Below are positions 53,702 to 61,282 of a DNA stretch of 64,000 bases, in pieces. Where the stretch lies: assembly GCA_902801625.1 (NCBI GenBank), contig CADCJI010000008.1:62001-126000 (forward strand). The letters are read 5' to 3'. The position numbers and the translations under genes were made by a program. A model generated the notes under the pieces. It did not search any database. It saw nothing but the letters and a program-made list of their open reading frames with translations, and was not told where the DNA came from. This DNA comes from an uncultured Bacteroidia bacterium. GTDB lineage: Bacteria > Bacteroidota > Bacteroidia > Bacteroidales > F082. Position 1 is the stretch's first letter. Each line of letters starts with the position of its first letter.

Positions 53702-54265
53702 ATGACTGAAGATTCTCAATTTGTATTAGACGAGGCCACTGAAAGCATGGATAACACCATCAAGCACTTGGAGCATGAATTTCAGGGCATTAGGGCAGGC
53801 AAGGCCAGTCCGGCCATGCTGAACGGCGTTATGGTTGAATACTACGGCACGACGGTGCCCATCGAGCAGACCGCCAACATCGGCTGCACCGACGCCCGCA
53901 TGATTGTGGTGCAACCTTTCGACAAGAGCGCGCTCGGCAACATCGCCAAGGCCATTTTGAACGCCAACTTAGGCTTCAACCCCATCAACAATGGTGAAAT
54001 CCTCCGTATCAGCGTGCCCGCTTTGACTGAGGAACGCCGTAAAGAGCTGGTGAAGCGCACCAAGAACGCTGCCGAGGAAGCCAAAGTCGGCATCCGTGGC
54101 ATCCGCCGCAACGCCAACGACGACGCCAAGAAACTGGAGAAAGATGTGATTTCGGAAGATGAGTCAAAGCTCCTTCAAGAAGAAATCCAGAAGCTCACCG
54201 ACAAATACATCAAGAAGATTGACGACCTCACGGAGTTGAAGTCGAAGGATATCCTCACGGTGTAA
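53702..54265 (+). CDS. frr: Ribosome recycling factor
   Basis: A 187-residue factor that, with EF-G, splits ribosomes after termination. Visible signatures are 'EFQGIRAGKASPAMLNGVMVEYYG' near residue 27 (RTGRA-like loop), 'IRISVPALTEERRKELVK'-type region ('LRISVPALTEERRKELV') and the C-terminal long helix. It has its own strong promoter and terminator, so it is uncoupled from pyrH. Confidence 0.96.
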   Translation: MTEDSQFVLDEATESMDNTIKHLEHEFQGIRAGKASPAMLNGVMVEYYGTTVPIEQTANIGCTDARMIVVQPFDKSALGNIAKAILNANLGFNPINNGEILRISVPALTEERRKELVKRTKNAAEEAKVGIRGIRRNANDDAKKLEKDVISEDESKLLQEEIQKLTDKYIKKIDDLTELKSKDILTV

Positions 54266-54273
54266 TCATACTA

Positions 54274-54350
54274 TCTCTAACCGAACAAACCCGAACTTAC
54301 CCGATTTTTTCGGATGAATTCGGGTCTTTTCGGTTAGAGACCTTTCTTTC
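54274..54350. terminator. Nested three-stem terminator between frr and ddl
   Basis: Outer stem TCTCTAACCGAA / TTCGGTTAGAGA (54274-54285 with 54329-54340), middle ACCCGAA / TTCGGGT (54289-54295 with 54319-54325), and an inner CCGA-TTTTT-TCGG. It ends in pyrimidine-rich sequence; the genes are convergent. Confidence 0.75.
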
Positions 54351-54355
54351 ATAGG

Positions 54356-55327
54356 TCAAAGGACATTCTCTATTGCCATTTCAAACAGCCGTCCTAACGG
54401 CAAGCCGAAGCATTGTGCCTGCTTGGGAATGATGCTGGCTTCCGACATGCCTGGGACGATGTTGGCCTCGATGAAGAACACGCCTTCGTCGCTAACGATG
54501 TAGTCCATGCGAACAAAGCCCTTGCATTCCAATTTTTCGTACAGCATCGCCGTCGTGGCTTTGATCTCGATCTCGGTATCCTCGTCCACCTGGGCGGGCG
54601 TCACCTCATCGCATTTGCCAGCAGTATATTTGGCCTCATAGTCGAAGAATTCGTTCTTGCTGCAAATCTCAGTCAAGGGGAAGACCATCATCTTGCCCTT
54701 ATACTCCATGGCACCGCAGCCAAACTCGCGTCCGTCGACAAACTTCTCGCACATAATCTGACGACCAGCAGCCCGAGCCGTATAGATGGCTGGATCAAGC
54801 TCTTCAGCCGTCTTCACTTTGGTCACGCCCACGCTGGATCCGTTGCAAGTTGGCTTGACAAACAAGGGCAGCCCCAATTGCTTGATGATTTCGTCGGCGT
54901 CATATTTTTCGCCTTCGTTGATAAGAATTGAAGGCGACACCTTGACACCATAGGAAGCCACCACACGCTTACAAAAGTCCTTATGGAATGTCAGGGCGCA
55001 AGTGGTCAAAGGCGACGAAGTACAAGGGATGCCCAACAGCTCCAAATAACCCGACAACGGCCCGTTCTCGCCAGGTTCGCCGTGCACCGCGTTGAAAGCC
55101 ACATCGAATTTCGTCCTGTGGCCCCCTACTGAAATGGAAAAGTCATTCTTGTCAACATCCACTCGGGTACCATCTTTCAAGAGTCCATACCATCCCTTTT
55201 TCGACACCACAATGATCTTCGAATTATACAGTTCCGGATTCAGATTTTGCTTCACCACCTGGGCGCTCTTGACGGATATTTCGAACTCTCCCGAATCTCC
55301 GCCACAAATAATTGCCACGTTTTTCAT
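54356..55327 (-). CDS. ddl: D-alanine--D-alanine ligase
   Basis: A 323-residue ATP-grasp enzyme making the D-Ala-D-Ala of peptidoglycan. 'FDVAFNAVHGEPGENGPLSG' (with the HG-E-G loop near residue 78), 'PLFVKPTCNGSSVGVTKV' and 'FIEANIVPGMSEASIIPKQA' are the family signatures. The start at 55327 fits the ATP-grasp N-terminus ('MKNVAIICGG'). It is divergent from the PASTA protein gene. In the C-terminal metal loop it reads EANIVPG where most Ddl proteins have E-x-N-T-x-P-G, so Thr is replaced by Ile. Confidence 0.93.
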   Translation of the reverse strand: MKNVAIICGGDSGEFEISVKSAQVVKQNLNPELYNSKIIVVSKKGWYGLLKDGTRVDVDKNDFSISVGGHRTKFDVAFNAVHGEPGENGPLSGYLELLGIPCTSSPLTTCALTFHKDFCKRVVASYGVKVSPSILINEGEKYDADEIIKQLGLPLFVKPTCNGSSVGVTKVKTAEELDPAIYTARAAGRQIMCEKFVDGREFGCGAMEYKGKMMVFPLTEICSKNEFFDYEAKYTAGKCDEVTPAQVDEDTEIEIKATTAMLYEKLECKGFVRMDYIVSDEGVFFIEANIVPGMSEASIIPKQAQCFGLPLGRLFEMAIENVL

Positions 55328-55335
55328 ATTTTTTG

Positions 55336-55343
55336 TAATTTTG
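55336..55343 (+). promoter_or_regulatory. Candidate -7 box of the PASTA-T9SS-rluD operon
   Basis: TAATTTTG on the plus strand, 95 bases before the ATG at 55439. Confidence 0.35.
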
Positions 55344-55438
55344 TCGTCCCGTATCAAGTACGGGATGAAGGTTAATTGAGTGAGCAATAAAATTGCTCAA
55401 ATTTGAGTTGTAAAAAACACGGCTAAAATAGGAAAAAT

Positions 55439-56341
55439 ATGGGACGCTTTCACTTCCTTAGGGAAAAGAAATTTTATCTCAACCTGCTCCTCATAGTGAT
55501 ACTATGTGGCGTTTTGTTATGGTTGACATTCAGGATGTTAGACAGATACACCCGTCACGGCAATGTCTATATCATGCCTGATTTTGTGGGTCAAGACTTC
55601 CAACAAGTGAAGCACGACAACTCAAAAGACTTCAATTTCATCCTCATCGACAGCGTTTATCCCAAAGGGCAACAGCCTGGAAGCATCTACCAGCAAGACC
55701 CCTTGCCTGGCTCAAAAATCAAGAAAGGCAGGAATGTGTATGCCATCATCGTGGCTGTGACCCCCGAAAAGACGGTGATGCCCAACCTGAAAGGCATCTC
55801 GTTGCGCGAAGCCATTGGCCGCCTTGAATCAAGTGGCTTGGATGTCGACCATTTGGAATATGTGACCTATTCCTATAAGAATAATGTCATTGACCAGTAC
55901 TATCAGGGACAGCCCATCGAAAAAGGCACCGAATTGGTGAAAGGTAGCAAAATCACCTTGCATGTGGGCATTGGCGACGACAAATCCGACATAAAAGTGC
56001 CCAACCTCATTGGAAAAACCGCCGAAGAAGTGAAACGTCTACTCAACTTGGCCGGCCTCAATCTCGGAAAGGAAGAAAGAGAAGACAATGACAGCATCCA
56101 ATATATGTGCGTCAGAAGAATGACTCCGGGACCCAGCTCGGGTGCCGTCAAGCCAGGCACATACGTCGATGTTTGCTACCACTCAAGCCGCACCTTGGAC
56201 TTCAAGAAAGAAATGAAAGAGCTGTTGCACGAAGATTCCTTAGCCAATGTGCCACAACCTACAATTAAAATTGACACAATTACTGAAACCATAGAGACCA
56301 CCGACTATGAAGAGGAAAACGAATTTGAAGACGAGTTTTAA
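55439..56341 (+). CDS. Membrane-anchored PASTA-domain protein
   Basis: A 300-residue protein with one N-terminal membrane segment (about 14-32, 'LNLLLIVILCGVLLWLTF') and three PASTA repeats ('MPDFVGQDFQQVKHD', 'MPNLKGISLREAIGRLESSGL', 'VPNLIGKTAEEVKRLLNLAGL'), then an acidic tail (EENEFEDEF). PASTA domains bind peptidoglycan or muropeptides, but no kinase domain is attached here. It probably acts at the cell wall together with Ddl next door. Its end overlaps the T9SS gene by 35 bases. Confidence 0.92.
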   Translation: MGRFHFLREKKFYLNLLLIVILCGVLLWLTFRMLDRYTRHGNVYIMPDFVGQDFQQVKHDNSKDFNFILIDSVYPKGQQPGSIYQQDPLPGSKIKKGRNVYAIIVAVTPEKTVMPNLKGISLREAIGRLESSGLDVDHLEYVTYSYKNNVIDQYYQGQPIEKGTELVKGSKITLHVGIGDDKSDIKVPNLIGKTAEEVKRLLNLAGLNLGKEEREDNDSIQYMCVRRMTPGPSSGAVKPGTYVDVCYHSSRTLDFKKEMKELLHEDSLANVPQPTIKIDTITETIETTDYEEENEFEDEF

Positions 56342-58433
56342 GGCGCTTGCCTTGATGATGGCCATTGGCCTCACGGGTAGTTCCTCCATTGCTCAAGAAA
56401 TATTGACTCCTTTTGGCACCACAGAGAAAGCGCCCACCAGAAAAGGAGTCGCTGAAGCGCGTTTCCTGCCCTTTTTCGACGACTTCAGCCATTCGAACAC
56501 CTATCCCGACTCCACGAAATGGACCGATAACAGCGTGTTGGTGAACGATGGTTTCCCGCTCTGTCCGCCCAACCGCAAAGGAGCCACTTTCGATGTCCTC
56601 GATGCCAACGGCAGAGTGTATAGCTACGCCATCAGTAACGCCTTTATTGCCGAGTATTTGACTTCTGCCCGCATCCGCCTCGACTCCATTATGGAACCCG
56701 AGCCGCGCGCCCTCACCCCTGCCGATTCCATCTACCTCAGTTTCTACTACCAGCCCCAAGGCAACGGCAATTCGCCTGAAGAGCAAGACTCGCTCGTGCT
56801 GCAATTCGGAACGACCACCGAACGACAGGAATTCCTATTCCTTGACTATCAGGACTATGACATCGCCGACATTTTTGCTGAGATGCAAGTCGACACCCTG
56901 TTTCCGGGCGATACCATTTGGGCCTCTGTAGGTTGCCAACCGGGTCTTTTCGCCCTTGTCACCGACACCCTGACCCCGATGACGCAAGGCAGCATCGCCG
57001 TGCCTTGCGATTCGGTCTTCATCACTGTGGCCGATACCACATGGTACCACATCTGGAGCGTTCCTGGTCAGACCTTGGAAGACTTCATGGATGAGAACGA
57101 CGGACAGTACTTTAAACAAGTGATGATACCCATCACCGACTTGAAATTCTTCCGCGACGACTTCTATTTCCGCTTCTATAACTATGCCAGCATCGTTGGC
57201 AGTTCTTTGCCCAGCAACCGCAGCAACGAGGATAACTGGAGCATCGATTTCGTCTATCTGAACATCAACCGCACGATCGATGACACCGACTATCCCATGC
57301 TGACTTTCTCAGGCCAACAGCCTTCGTTCTTCAACCGCTACCAATCGATTCCCTACCGTCAATACCGCATTAATCCTTATACCCTTACACGAGAGTACTT
57401 GGATATTGACGTTGCCAACCTTGACGGCATCGACCATGAGGCCAACTATTATTATACCGTGCAGCAAATCGGTGGAGGACAGCACTATACGCGTACTGTG
57501 AGACCCACCATCATACCCCCATATATAACCGATGGCTATCTCGAATGCTCCGAATACGAGTCGCCTGCCTGTCCAAACGTCGGCGAACTCTTTGCCATCA
57601 GCTTGGATTATGATTCTGTATCCTATCAAATCAGCCATTACCTTTACGACTCCACTGCCAATCCGCCCCTGGTCGATTCGATGGTGTACCGCATAGGCAT
57701 GTACAACTACTACGCCTACGATGACGGCATTCCTGAGTTGGGCTTTGGCGTGCGTCCTGCCGGTGGTCGCTTTGCCGTGCGCTTCGACGTGGCCGACTTC
57801 GACACCATCCAAGGCGTGCAACTGCTCTTCAACCATACCCTCAACGACGCCAACAACAAGTATTTCGACATCGTGGTTTGGAAAGACGCCAACGGCAAGC
57901 CTGGCGAAGAGATATACCGACTCGAAAACCAGCGCCCGCAATGGCAGGACCAGATCTACCGTTTCAGCTATTACAAATTCGACAAGACCGTAGCCCTTGC
58001 CGGTATCTTCTATATCGGCATCGAGCAACGCAGCGACGACCTCATCAATATCGGATTCGACACTTCCATCGACAACATCGATTACAACTTCGTCAACACC
58101 AATGGTTCGTGGCAGCAAAGCAGCAAGCATGGTTCGCTGATGATACGTCCTGTAGTAGGTGCTTCCTATTTTATTGGCGTGGAAGAGAACGGCCCTTCGA
58201 CAAGCTCAGGGGCCTTTGTAGTCTATCCGAACCCCGTCAGCAACATATTGCATATCGAAGGCGACATCGATGGTGGACAAGTGAGCATCTACGACCTTAT
58301 GGGAAGAATGGTGTACCAAAGCGAATATCAGACCGAAATCCCTGTCAGTCAGCTGAATGACGGATTGTATTTCCTCAGCATCACCACAAGCGAAGGCCAA
58401 GTCATCAACCAAAAATTCATCATCCGCAAATGA
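56307..58433 (+). CDS. Large T9SS type A cargo protein
   Basis: A 708-residue secreted protein with a basic start and signal peptide ('ALMMAIGLTGSSSIAQ'), a long Asp/Tyr/Pro-rich beta body without a domain I recognise, and a type A sorting domain ('VVYPNPVSNILHIEGD', 'VSIYDLMGRMVYQSE', 'LNDGLYFLSITT'). The gene lies between a PASTA protein and rluD and overlaps both (35 and 4 bases), an order I believe is common in the phylum. Residues 629-636 (GPSTSSGA) come from a REP element inserted just before the sorting domain. Confidence 0.88.
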   Translation: MKRKTNLKTSFKALALMMAIGLTGSSSIAQEILTPFGTTEKAPTRKGVAEARFLPFFDDFSHSNTYPDSTKWTDNSVLVNDGFPLCPPNRKGATFDVLDANGRVYSYAISNAFIAEYLTSARIRLDSIMEPEPRALTPADSIYLSFYYQPQGNGNSPEEQDSLVLQFGTTTERQEFLFLDYQDYDIADIFAEMQVDTLFPGDTIWASVGCQPGLFALVTDTLTPMTQGSIAVPCDSVFITVADTTWYHIWSVPGQTLEDFMDENDGQYFKQVMIPITDLKFFRDDFYFRFYNYASIVGSSLPSNRSNEDNWSIDFVYLNINRTIDDTDYPMLTFSGQQPSFFNRYQSIPYRQYRINPYTLTREYLDIDVANLDGIDHEANYYYTVQQIGGGQHYTRTVRPTIIPPYITDGYLECSEYESPACPNVGELFAISLDYDSVSYQISHYLYDSTANPPLVDSMVYRIGMYNYYAYDDGIPELGFGVRPAGGRFAVRFDVADFDTIQGVQLLFNHTLNDANNKYFDIVVWKDANGKPGEEIYRLENQRPQWQDQIYRFSYYKFDKTVALAGIFYIGIEQRSDDLINIGFDTSIDNIDYNFVNTNGSWQQSSKHGSLMIRPVVGASYFIGVEENGPSTSSGAFVVYPNPVSNILHIEGDIDGGQVSIYDLMGRMVYQSEYQTEIPVSQLNDGLYFLSITTSEGQVINQKFIIRK
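58191..58214. repeat. REP element inside the T9SS cargo gene
   Basis: A 24-base unit with the CTTCGACAAGCTCAG core; it differs from the right arm of the ptrB pair at one base. It keeps the frame and codes for PSTSSG in the linker before the sorting domain. Confidence 0.85.
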
Positions 58434-59551
58434 ACGACGACCTCATCGAAAGCATGGAAAAAAAGCTAGCTCCAGAAAGCATAGATCCCATGCCACCCTA
58501 TGCCCAGCGCGGGGATGACATGCTTTCTGAAAGCGAAGAAAGCACTGAGCTATACGAACACATACGCATGACCGTCGATCCTGGTCAACAACCTGAGCGT
58601 ATCGACACCTATCTCACCAACCACCTTTCCAACATCTCGCGCAACCGCGTGCAGAATGCGGCCAAGGCGGGCAACATCTTGGTGAATGAGAAGGCCGTCA
58701 AGCAAAACTATAAGGTGAAGCCCAACGATGTGATTTCCATCGTGTTCACCTATCCGCCTCGTGAGACCGACATCAAGCCCGAGCCTATTCCGCTGAACAT
58801 TGTCTACGAAGACGACGACGTCATCGTCATCAACAAGCAGGCAGGCTTGGTGGTGCATCCCGGACACGGTAACTTTGAGCACACGCTATTGCACGGCTTG
58901 GCTTACTATTTCGAACAAACCCACCAAAACATCGAAAACCGTTTTGGTTACCTTGTCCACCGTATCGACAAGGACACCACGGGCTTGATGATTGTAGCCA
59001 AGAACGAGGCCGCGCAGGCGGTTTTGGCGCATCAATTCTTTGAACATACCATCCACCGCCGTTACTACGCCTTGGTTTGGGGCGACTTCGACGAAGACGA
59101 AGGCGTGATTGAAGGCAACATCGGGCGCAGCTACAACGACCGCCGCAAGATGACCGTCTATCCCGATGGCGACCATGGCAAAGATGCCGTCACCCATTGG
59201 AAAGTGCTGGAACGCTTTGGTTATGTCACTTTGAGCGAATACCGATTGGAAACGGGTCGTACACACCAGATCCGTGTGCATTCGCAGTACATCGGCCATC
59301 CCTTGTTCAACGACACGATGTATGGCGGCGATGTCATCCTGAAAGGCACCACCTTCTCAAAATACAAGCAGTTCATCGACAACTGTTTCAAGATCATGCC
59401 GCGCCATGCCTTGCACGCCAAGGAGCTGGGCTTCGTGCATCCCACCACGGGCAAGCAGATGATGTTCACCTCGGAGTTACCCGACGACATGAAGCAGGTG
59501 CTTGAAAAATGGAGAGTCTATCTGAAAGCAAGGAATTTATTGGAAGAATGA
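58430..59551 (+). CDS. rluD: RluA-family pseudouridine synthase (RluD-like)
   Basis: A 373-residue rRNA-modifying enzyme. An N-terminal extension of ~40 residues, an S4 RNA-binding domain (about 50-110, 'RIDTYLTNHLSNISRNRVQNA') and the catalytic domain with 'YLVHRIDKDTTGLMIVAKN' (about 175-193; the Asp of HRIDKDT is catalytic) and 'ETGRTHQIRVHSQYIGHPLFND'. It makes pseudouridines in 23S rRNA, probably 1911/1915/1917 as for RluD. The ATG overlaps the T9SS gene's stop by four bases. Confidence 0.93.
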   Translation: MNDDLIESMEKKLAPESIDPMPPYAQRGDDMLSESEESTELYEHIRMTVDPGQQPERIDTYLTNHLSNISRNRVQNAAKAGNILVNEKAVKQNYKVKPNDVISIVFTYPPRETDIKPEPIPLNIVYEDDDVIVINKQAGLVVHPGHGNFEHTLLHGLAYYFEQTHQNIENRFGYLVHRIDKDTTGLMIVAKNEAAQAVLAHQFFEHTIHRRYYALVWGDFDEDEGVIEGNIGRSYNDRRKMTVYPDGDHGKDAVTHWKVLERFGYVTLSEYRLETGRTHQIRVHSQYIGHPLFNDTMYGGDVILKGTTFSKYKQFIDNCFKIMPRHALHAKELGFVHPTTGKQMMFTSELPDDMKQVLEKWRVYLKARNLLEE

Positions 59552-59558
59552 TTCATTA

Positions 59559-59684
59559 GATTCCCTTCGGGAATGGAGTTAAAACCATATGTATAAAGCG
59601 GCGGTTGGTAATGTTTACATTACGTAGACTCTACTAACCGCCGCCTGTTTACTTAATACAGAGCTCCATTCCCGCAGGGGAATC
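59559..59684. repeat. Palindromic element A (between rluD and merR)
   Basis: Outer arms 59559-59578 and 59664-59684 each contain a CCC-n-GGG mini-hairpin. Inner arms 59598-59610 and 59632-59644 (GCGGCGGTTGGTA / its inverse, one wobble) enclose a perfect TAATGT-TT-ACATTA palindrome. The whole fills the convergent gap and can act as a bidirectional terminator. It is related to element B. Confidence 0.75.
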
Positions 59685-59689
59685 CCTTT

Positions 59690-60040
59690 TTATTTCTTTT
59701 GCTTTTCCGCCAAAGCCTTATCCAAATCGAGGAGGAAATTGCGGGTCTTGTCAAGCGTTTCCAGCATGATGATGCGTTCTTCATAGTCGCTGAAGCGTTC
59801 CTTGAGGGCTTGTTTGGCACCCGCCAAGGTGTAGCCTTTCACCTTGAGGAGCTGATAGATGACATGCACATAGCGCACGTCACGCTCGGTGAAGAGACGG
59901 TTCCCTTTCTTGTTCTTGCGCGGGCGCAACACATCAAACTCCTTCTCCCAGTAACGGATCATGGAGGTGTTGACATTGAACATGGCAGCCACTTCGCCGA
60001 TGCTGTAGTAGTATTTTCCGGTGTTGTTTGTATCTTCCAT
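59690..60040 (-). CDS. MerR-family transcriptional regulator
   Basis: A 116-residue regulator with an N-terminal winged helix-turn-helix ('YYSIGEVAAMFNVNTSMIRYWEKEFDVLRPRKNKKGNRLFTERDV' type, residues ~10-55) and a coiled-coil dimerisation helix. No effector-binding domain follows. The target is unknown. Between an RluD-like gene and an M23 peptidase/alaS locus, this order is common in Bacteroidota. The start at 60040 is used because the longer ORF begins in element B. Confidence 0.85.
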   Translation of the reverse strand: MEDTNNTGKYYYSIGEVAAMFNVNTSMIRYWEKEFDVLRPRKNKKGNRLFTERDVRYVHVIYQLLKVKGYTLAGAKQALKERFSDYEERIIMLETLDKTRNFLLDLDKALAEKQKK

Positions 60041-60054
60041 GATTTGTATTTCAA

Positions 60055-60141
60055 TCGCCCCCACGGGGCTCAGGTTGGTACTCTTGTTCTCAGGCAGGGA
60101 CTCACGTCGCCTGTTTACTGGTATGTCCTCCCTACGGGACT
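60055..60141. repeat. Palindromic element B (merR leader)
   Basis: It begins with CCCCCACGGGG and ends with CCCTACGGGAC, and inside it shares GGTTGGTA and CGCCTGTTTACT with element A in the same order. It lies in the leader of merR. Confidence 0.65.
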
Positions 60142-60177
60142 AACTGACAACTGAACAACTACTAACTGACAACTAAC
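60142..60177 (-). repeat. Heptamer array upstream of merR
   Basis: Read on the plus strand the units are AACTGAC, AACTGAAC, AACTACT, AACTGAC, AACTAAC: period 7 with one 8. On the minus strand they precede element B and the merR start. Confidence 0.55.
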
Positions 60178-60178
60178 A

Positions 60179-61153
60179 TCAGTCCATTGTTTGGGTAGGT
60201 AGGGTTGACTGTTGCAAGATCAGGTCGTACTCGTCGGGGGTAAGGTCTTGGTAGAAGAAATTGATGGGGTCGATTTGGTCATCATTTTTCAGCACCTCGT
60301 AATGCAGGTGCACACCTGTCGCTTTGCCGGTGGCACCGATATAGCCGATGACCTGGCCTCTCTTCACCTTCTGTCCTTTGCGCACAGCCGGCTTCAGCAA
60401 ATGAGCGTACCGGGTCTTATAACCGTAGCCGTGATCAAGTATCACCATGTTGCCGTAGCCCCATTCGTTGCGCTCCACATCATACACCACACCGTCGCCC
60501 GTCGCGTAAGCCTCAGTACCCAAAGCGGCCGTAAAGTCCATGCCACTATGGAATTTCTCAATCTTGTAAATCGGGTCGGGGCGATAGCCAAAATAAGAGG
60601 AAATGTATTTGACCTCGGTCTCTTTCAAAGGGAAAATAGCGGGAATGTGCGCCAGCATGTCGGATTTGTTGCGCGCCATCACGAACAAGGAATCGTACGA
60701 AACCGACTGGTTATAGAGCTGACTGGCAATGACATCCATCTTTCGGGCCGCACTCACCACAAGATCCGAGTTCATGTAACCGTACAAGTCGGCATAGCGG
60801 TCGGCATCGGAGAAACCCGAACGGCGCACCTGACTCGGAATCGGATCGGCCTCAAACATCATGCGGTAGAGGTTGTTGTCGCGCTGTTCCATGTCTGTCA
60901 TCAAAGCCTCAAGGTCATCCAGGCGGTCGTTCAGAATCTCGTATTTCAGCTTCATATACTCCAACTCGCGTGCTTGAGCCTTTTCTTTCGGCGATTTGAT
61001 AAAGGTGAACAGCAGGATGGCAAACAGGAAAGCGACACCCAACACGGAAAGCGAAATCAACAGAATACGCATGAAAGTCTTCGACTTGGGAGTCTCAAGC
61101 ACCTCGAAATCCTGGGTTAATTGATTGAATATGTAACGCTTCTGTTTTGCCAT
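60179..61153 (-). CDS. M23-family (LytM) peptidoglycan endopeptidase
   Basis: A 324-residue protein with an N-terminal membrane segment (about 27-50, 'ILLISLSVLGVAFLFAILLFTFI'), a coiled-coil region (about 55-90) and a C-terminal M23 domain with zinc ligands in 'KFHSGMDFTA' (H-x3-D) and 'GVHLHYEVL' (H-x-H). It should cut peptide cross-links in the periplasm, like the MepM/NlpD group. The start is the second Met (61153); 61174 lies close to the promoter. It is divergent from alaS. Confidence 0.92.
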   Translation of the reverse strand: MAKQKRYIFNQLTQDFEVLETPKSKTFMRILLISLSVLGVAFLFAILLFTFIKSPKEKAQARELEYMKLKYEILNDRLDDLEALMTDMEQRDNNLYRMMFEADPIPSQVRRSGFSDADRYADLYGYMNSDLVVSAARKMDVIASQLYNQSVSYDSLFVMARNKSDMLAHIPAIFPLKETEVKYISSYFGYRPDPIYKIEKFHSGMDFTAALGTEAYATGDGVVYDVERNEWGYGNMVILDHGYGYKTRYAHLLKPAVRKGQKVKRGQVIGYIGATGKATGVHLHYEVLKNDDQIDPINFFYQDLTPDEYDLILQQSTLPTQTMD

Positions 61154-61204
61154 TGCTCCAATTCTTTGAGCCATAAATAACGCCCAAAATCAGAAATCAT
61201 GGTG

Positions 61205-61232
61205 CAAAAATAGAATAATTAGCGTAAATTTG
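61205..61232. promoter_or_regulatory. Overlapping divergent -7 boxes for the M23 peptidase and alaS
   Basis: TATTTTTG on the minus strand (61212-61205) and TAAATTTG on the plus strand (61225-61232) are 12 bases apart, so the two promoters share DNA and cannot easily be used at once. Confidence 0.5.
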
Positions 61233-61282
61233 CACGTTTTTTTGAATCAATTTTTGAAGTATTATCACATAACTCTCTATAA

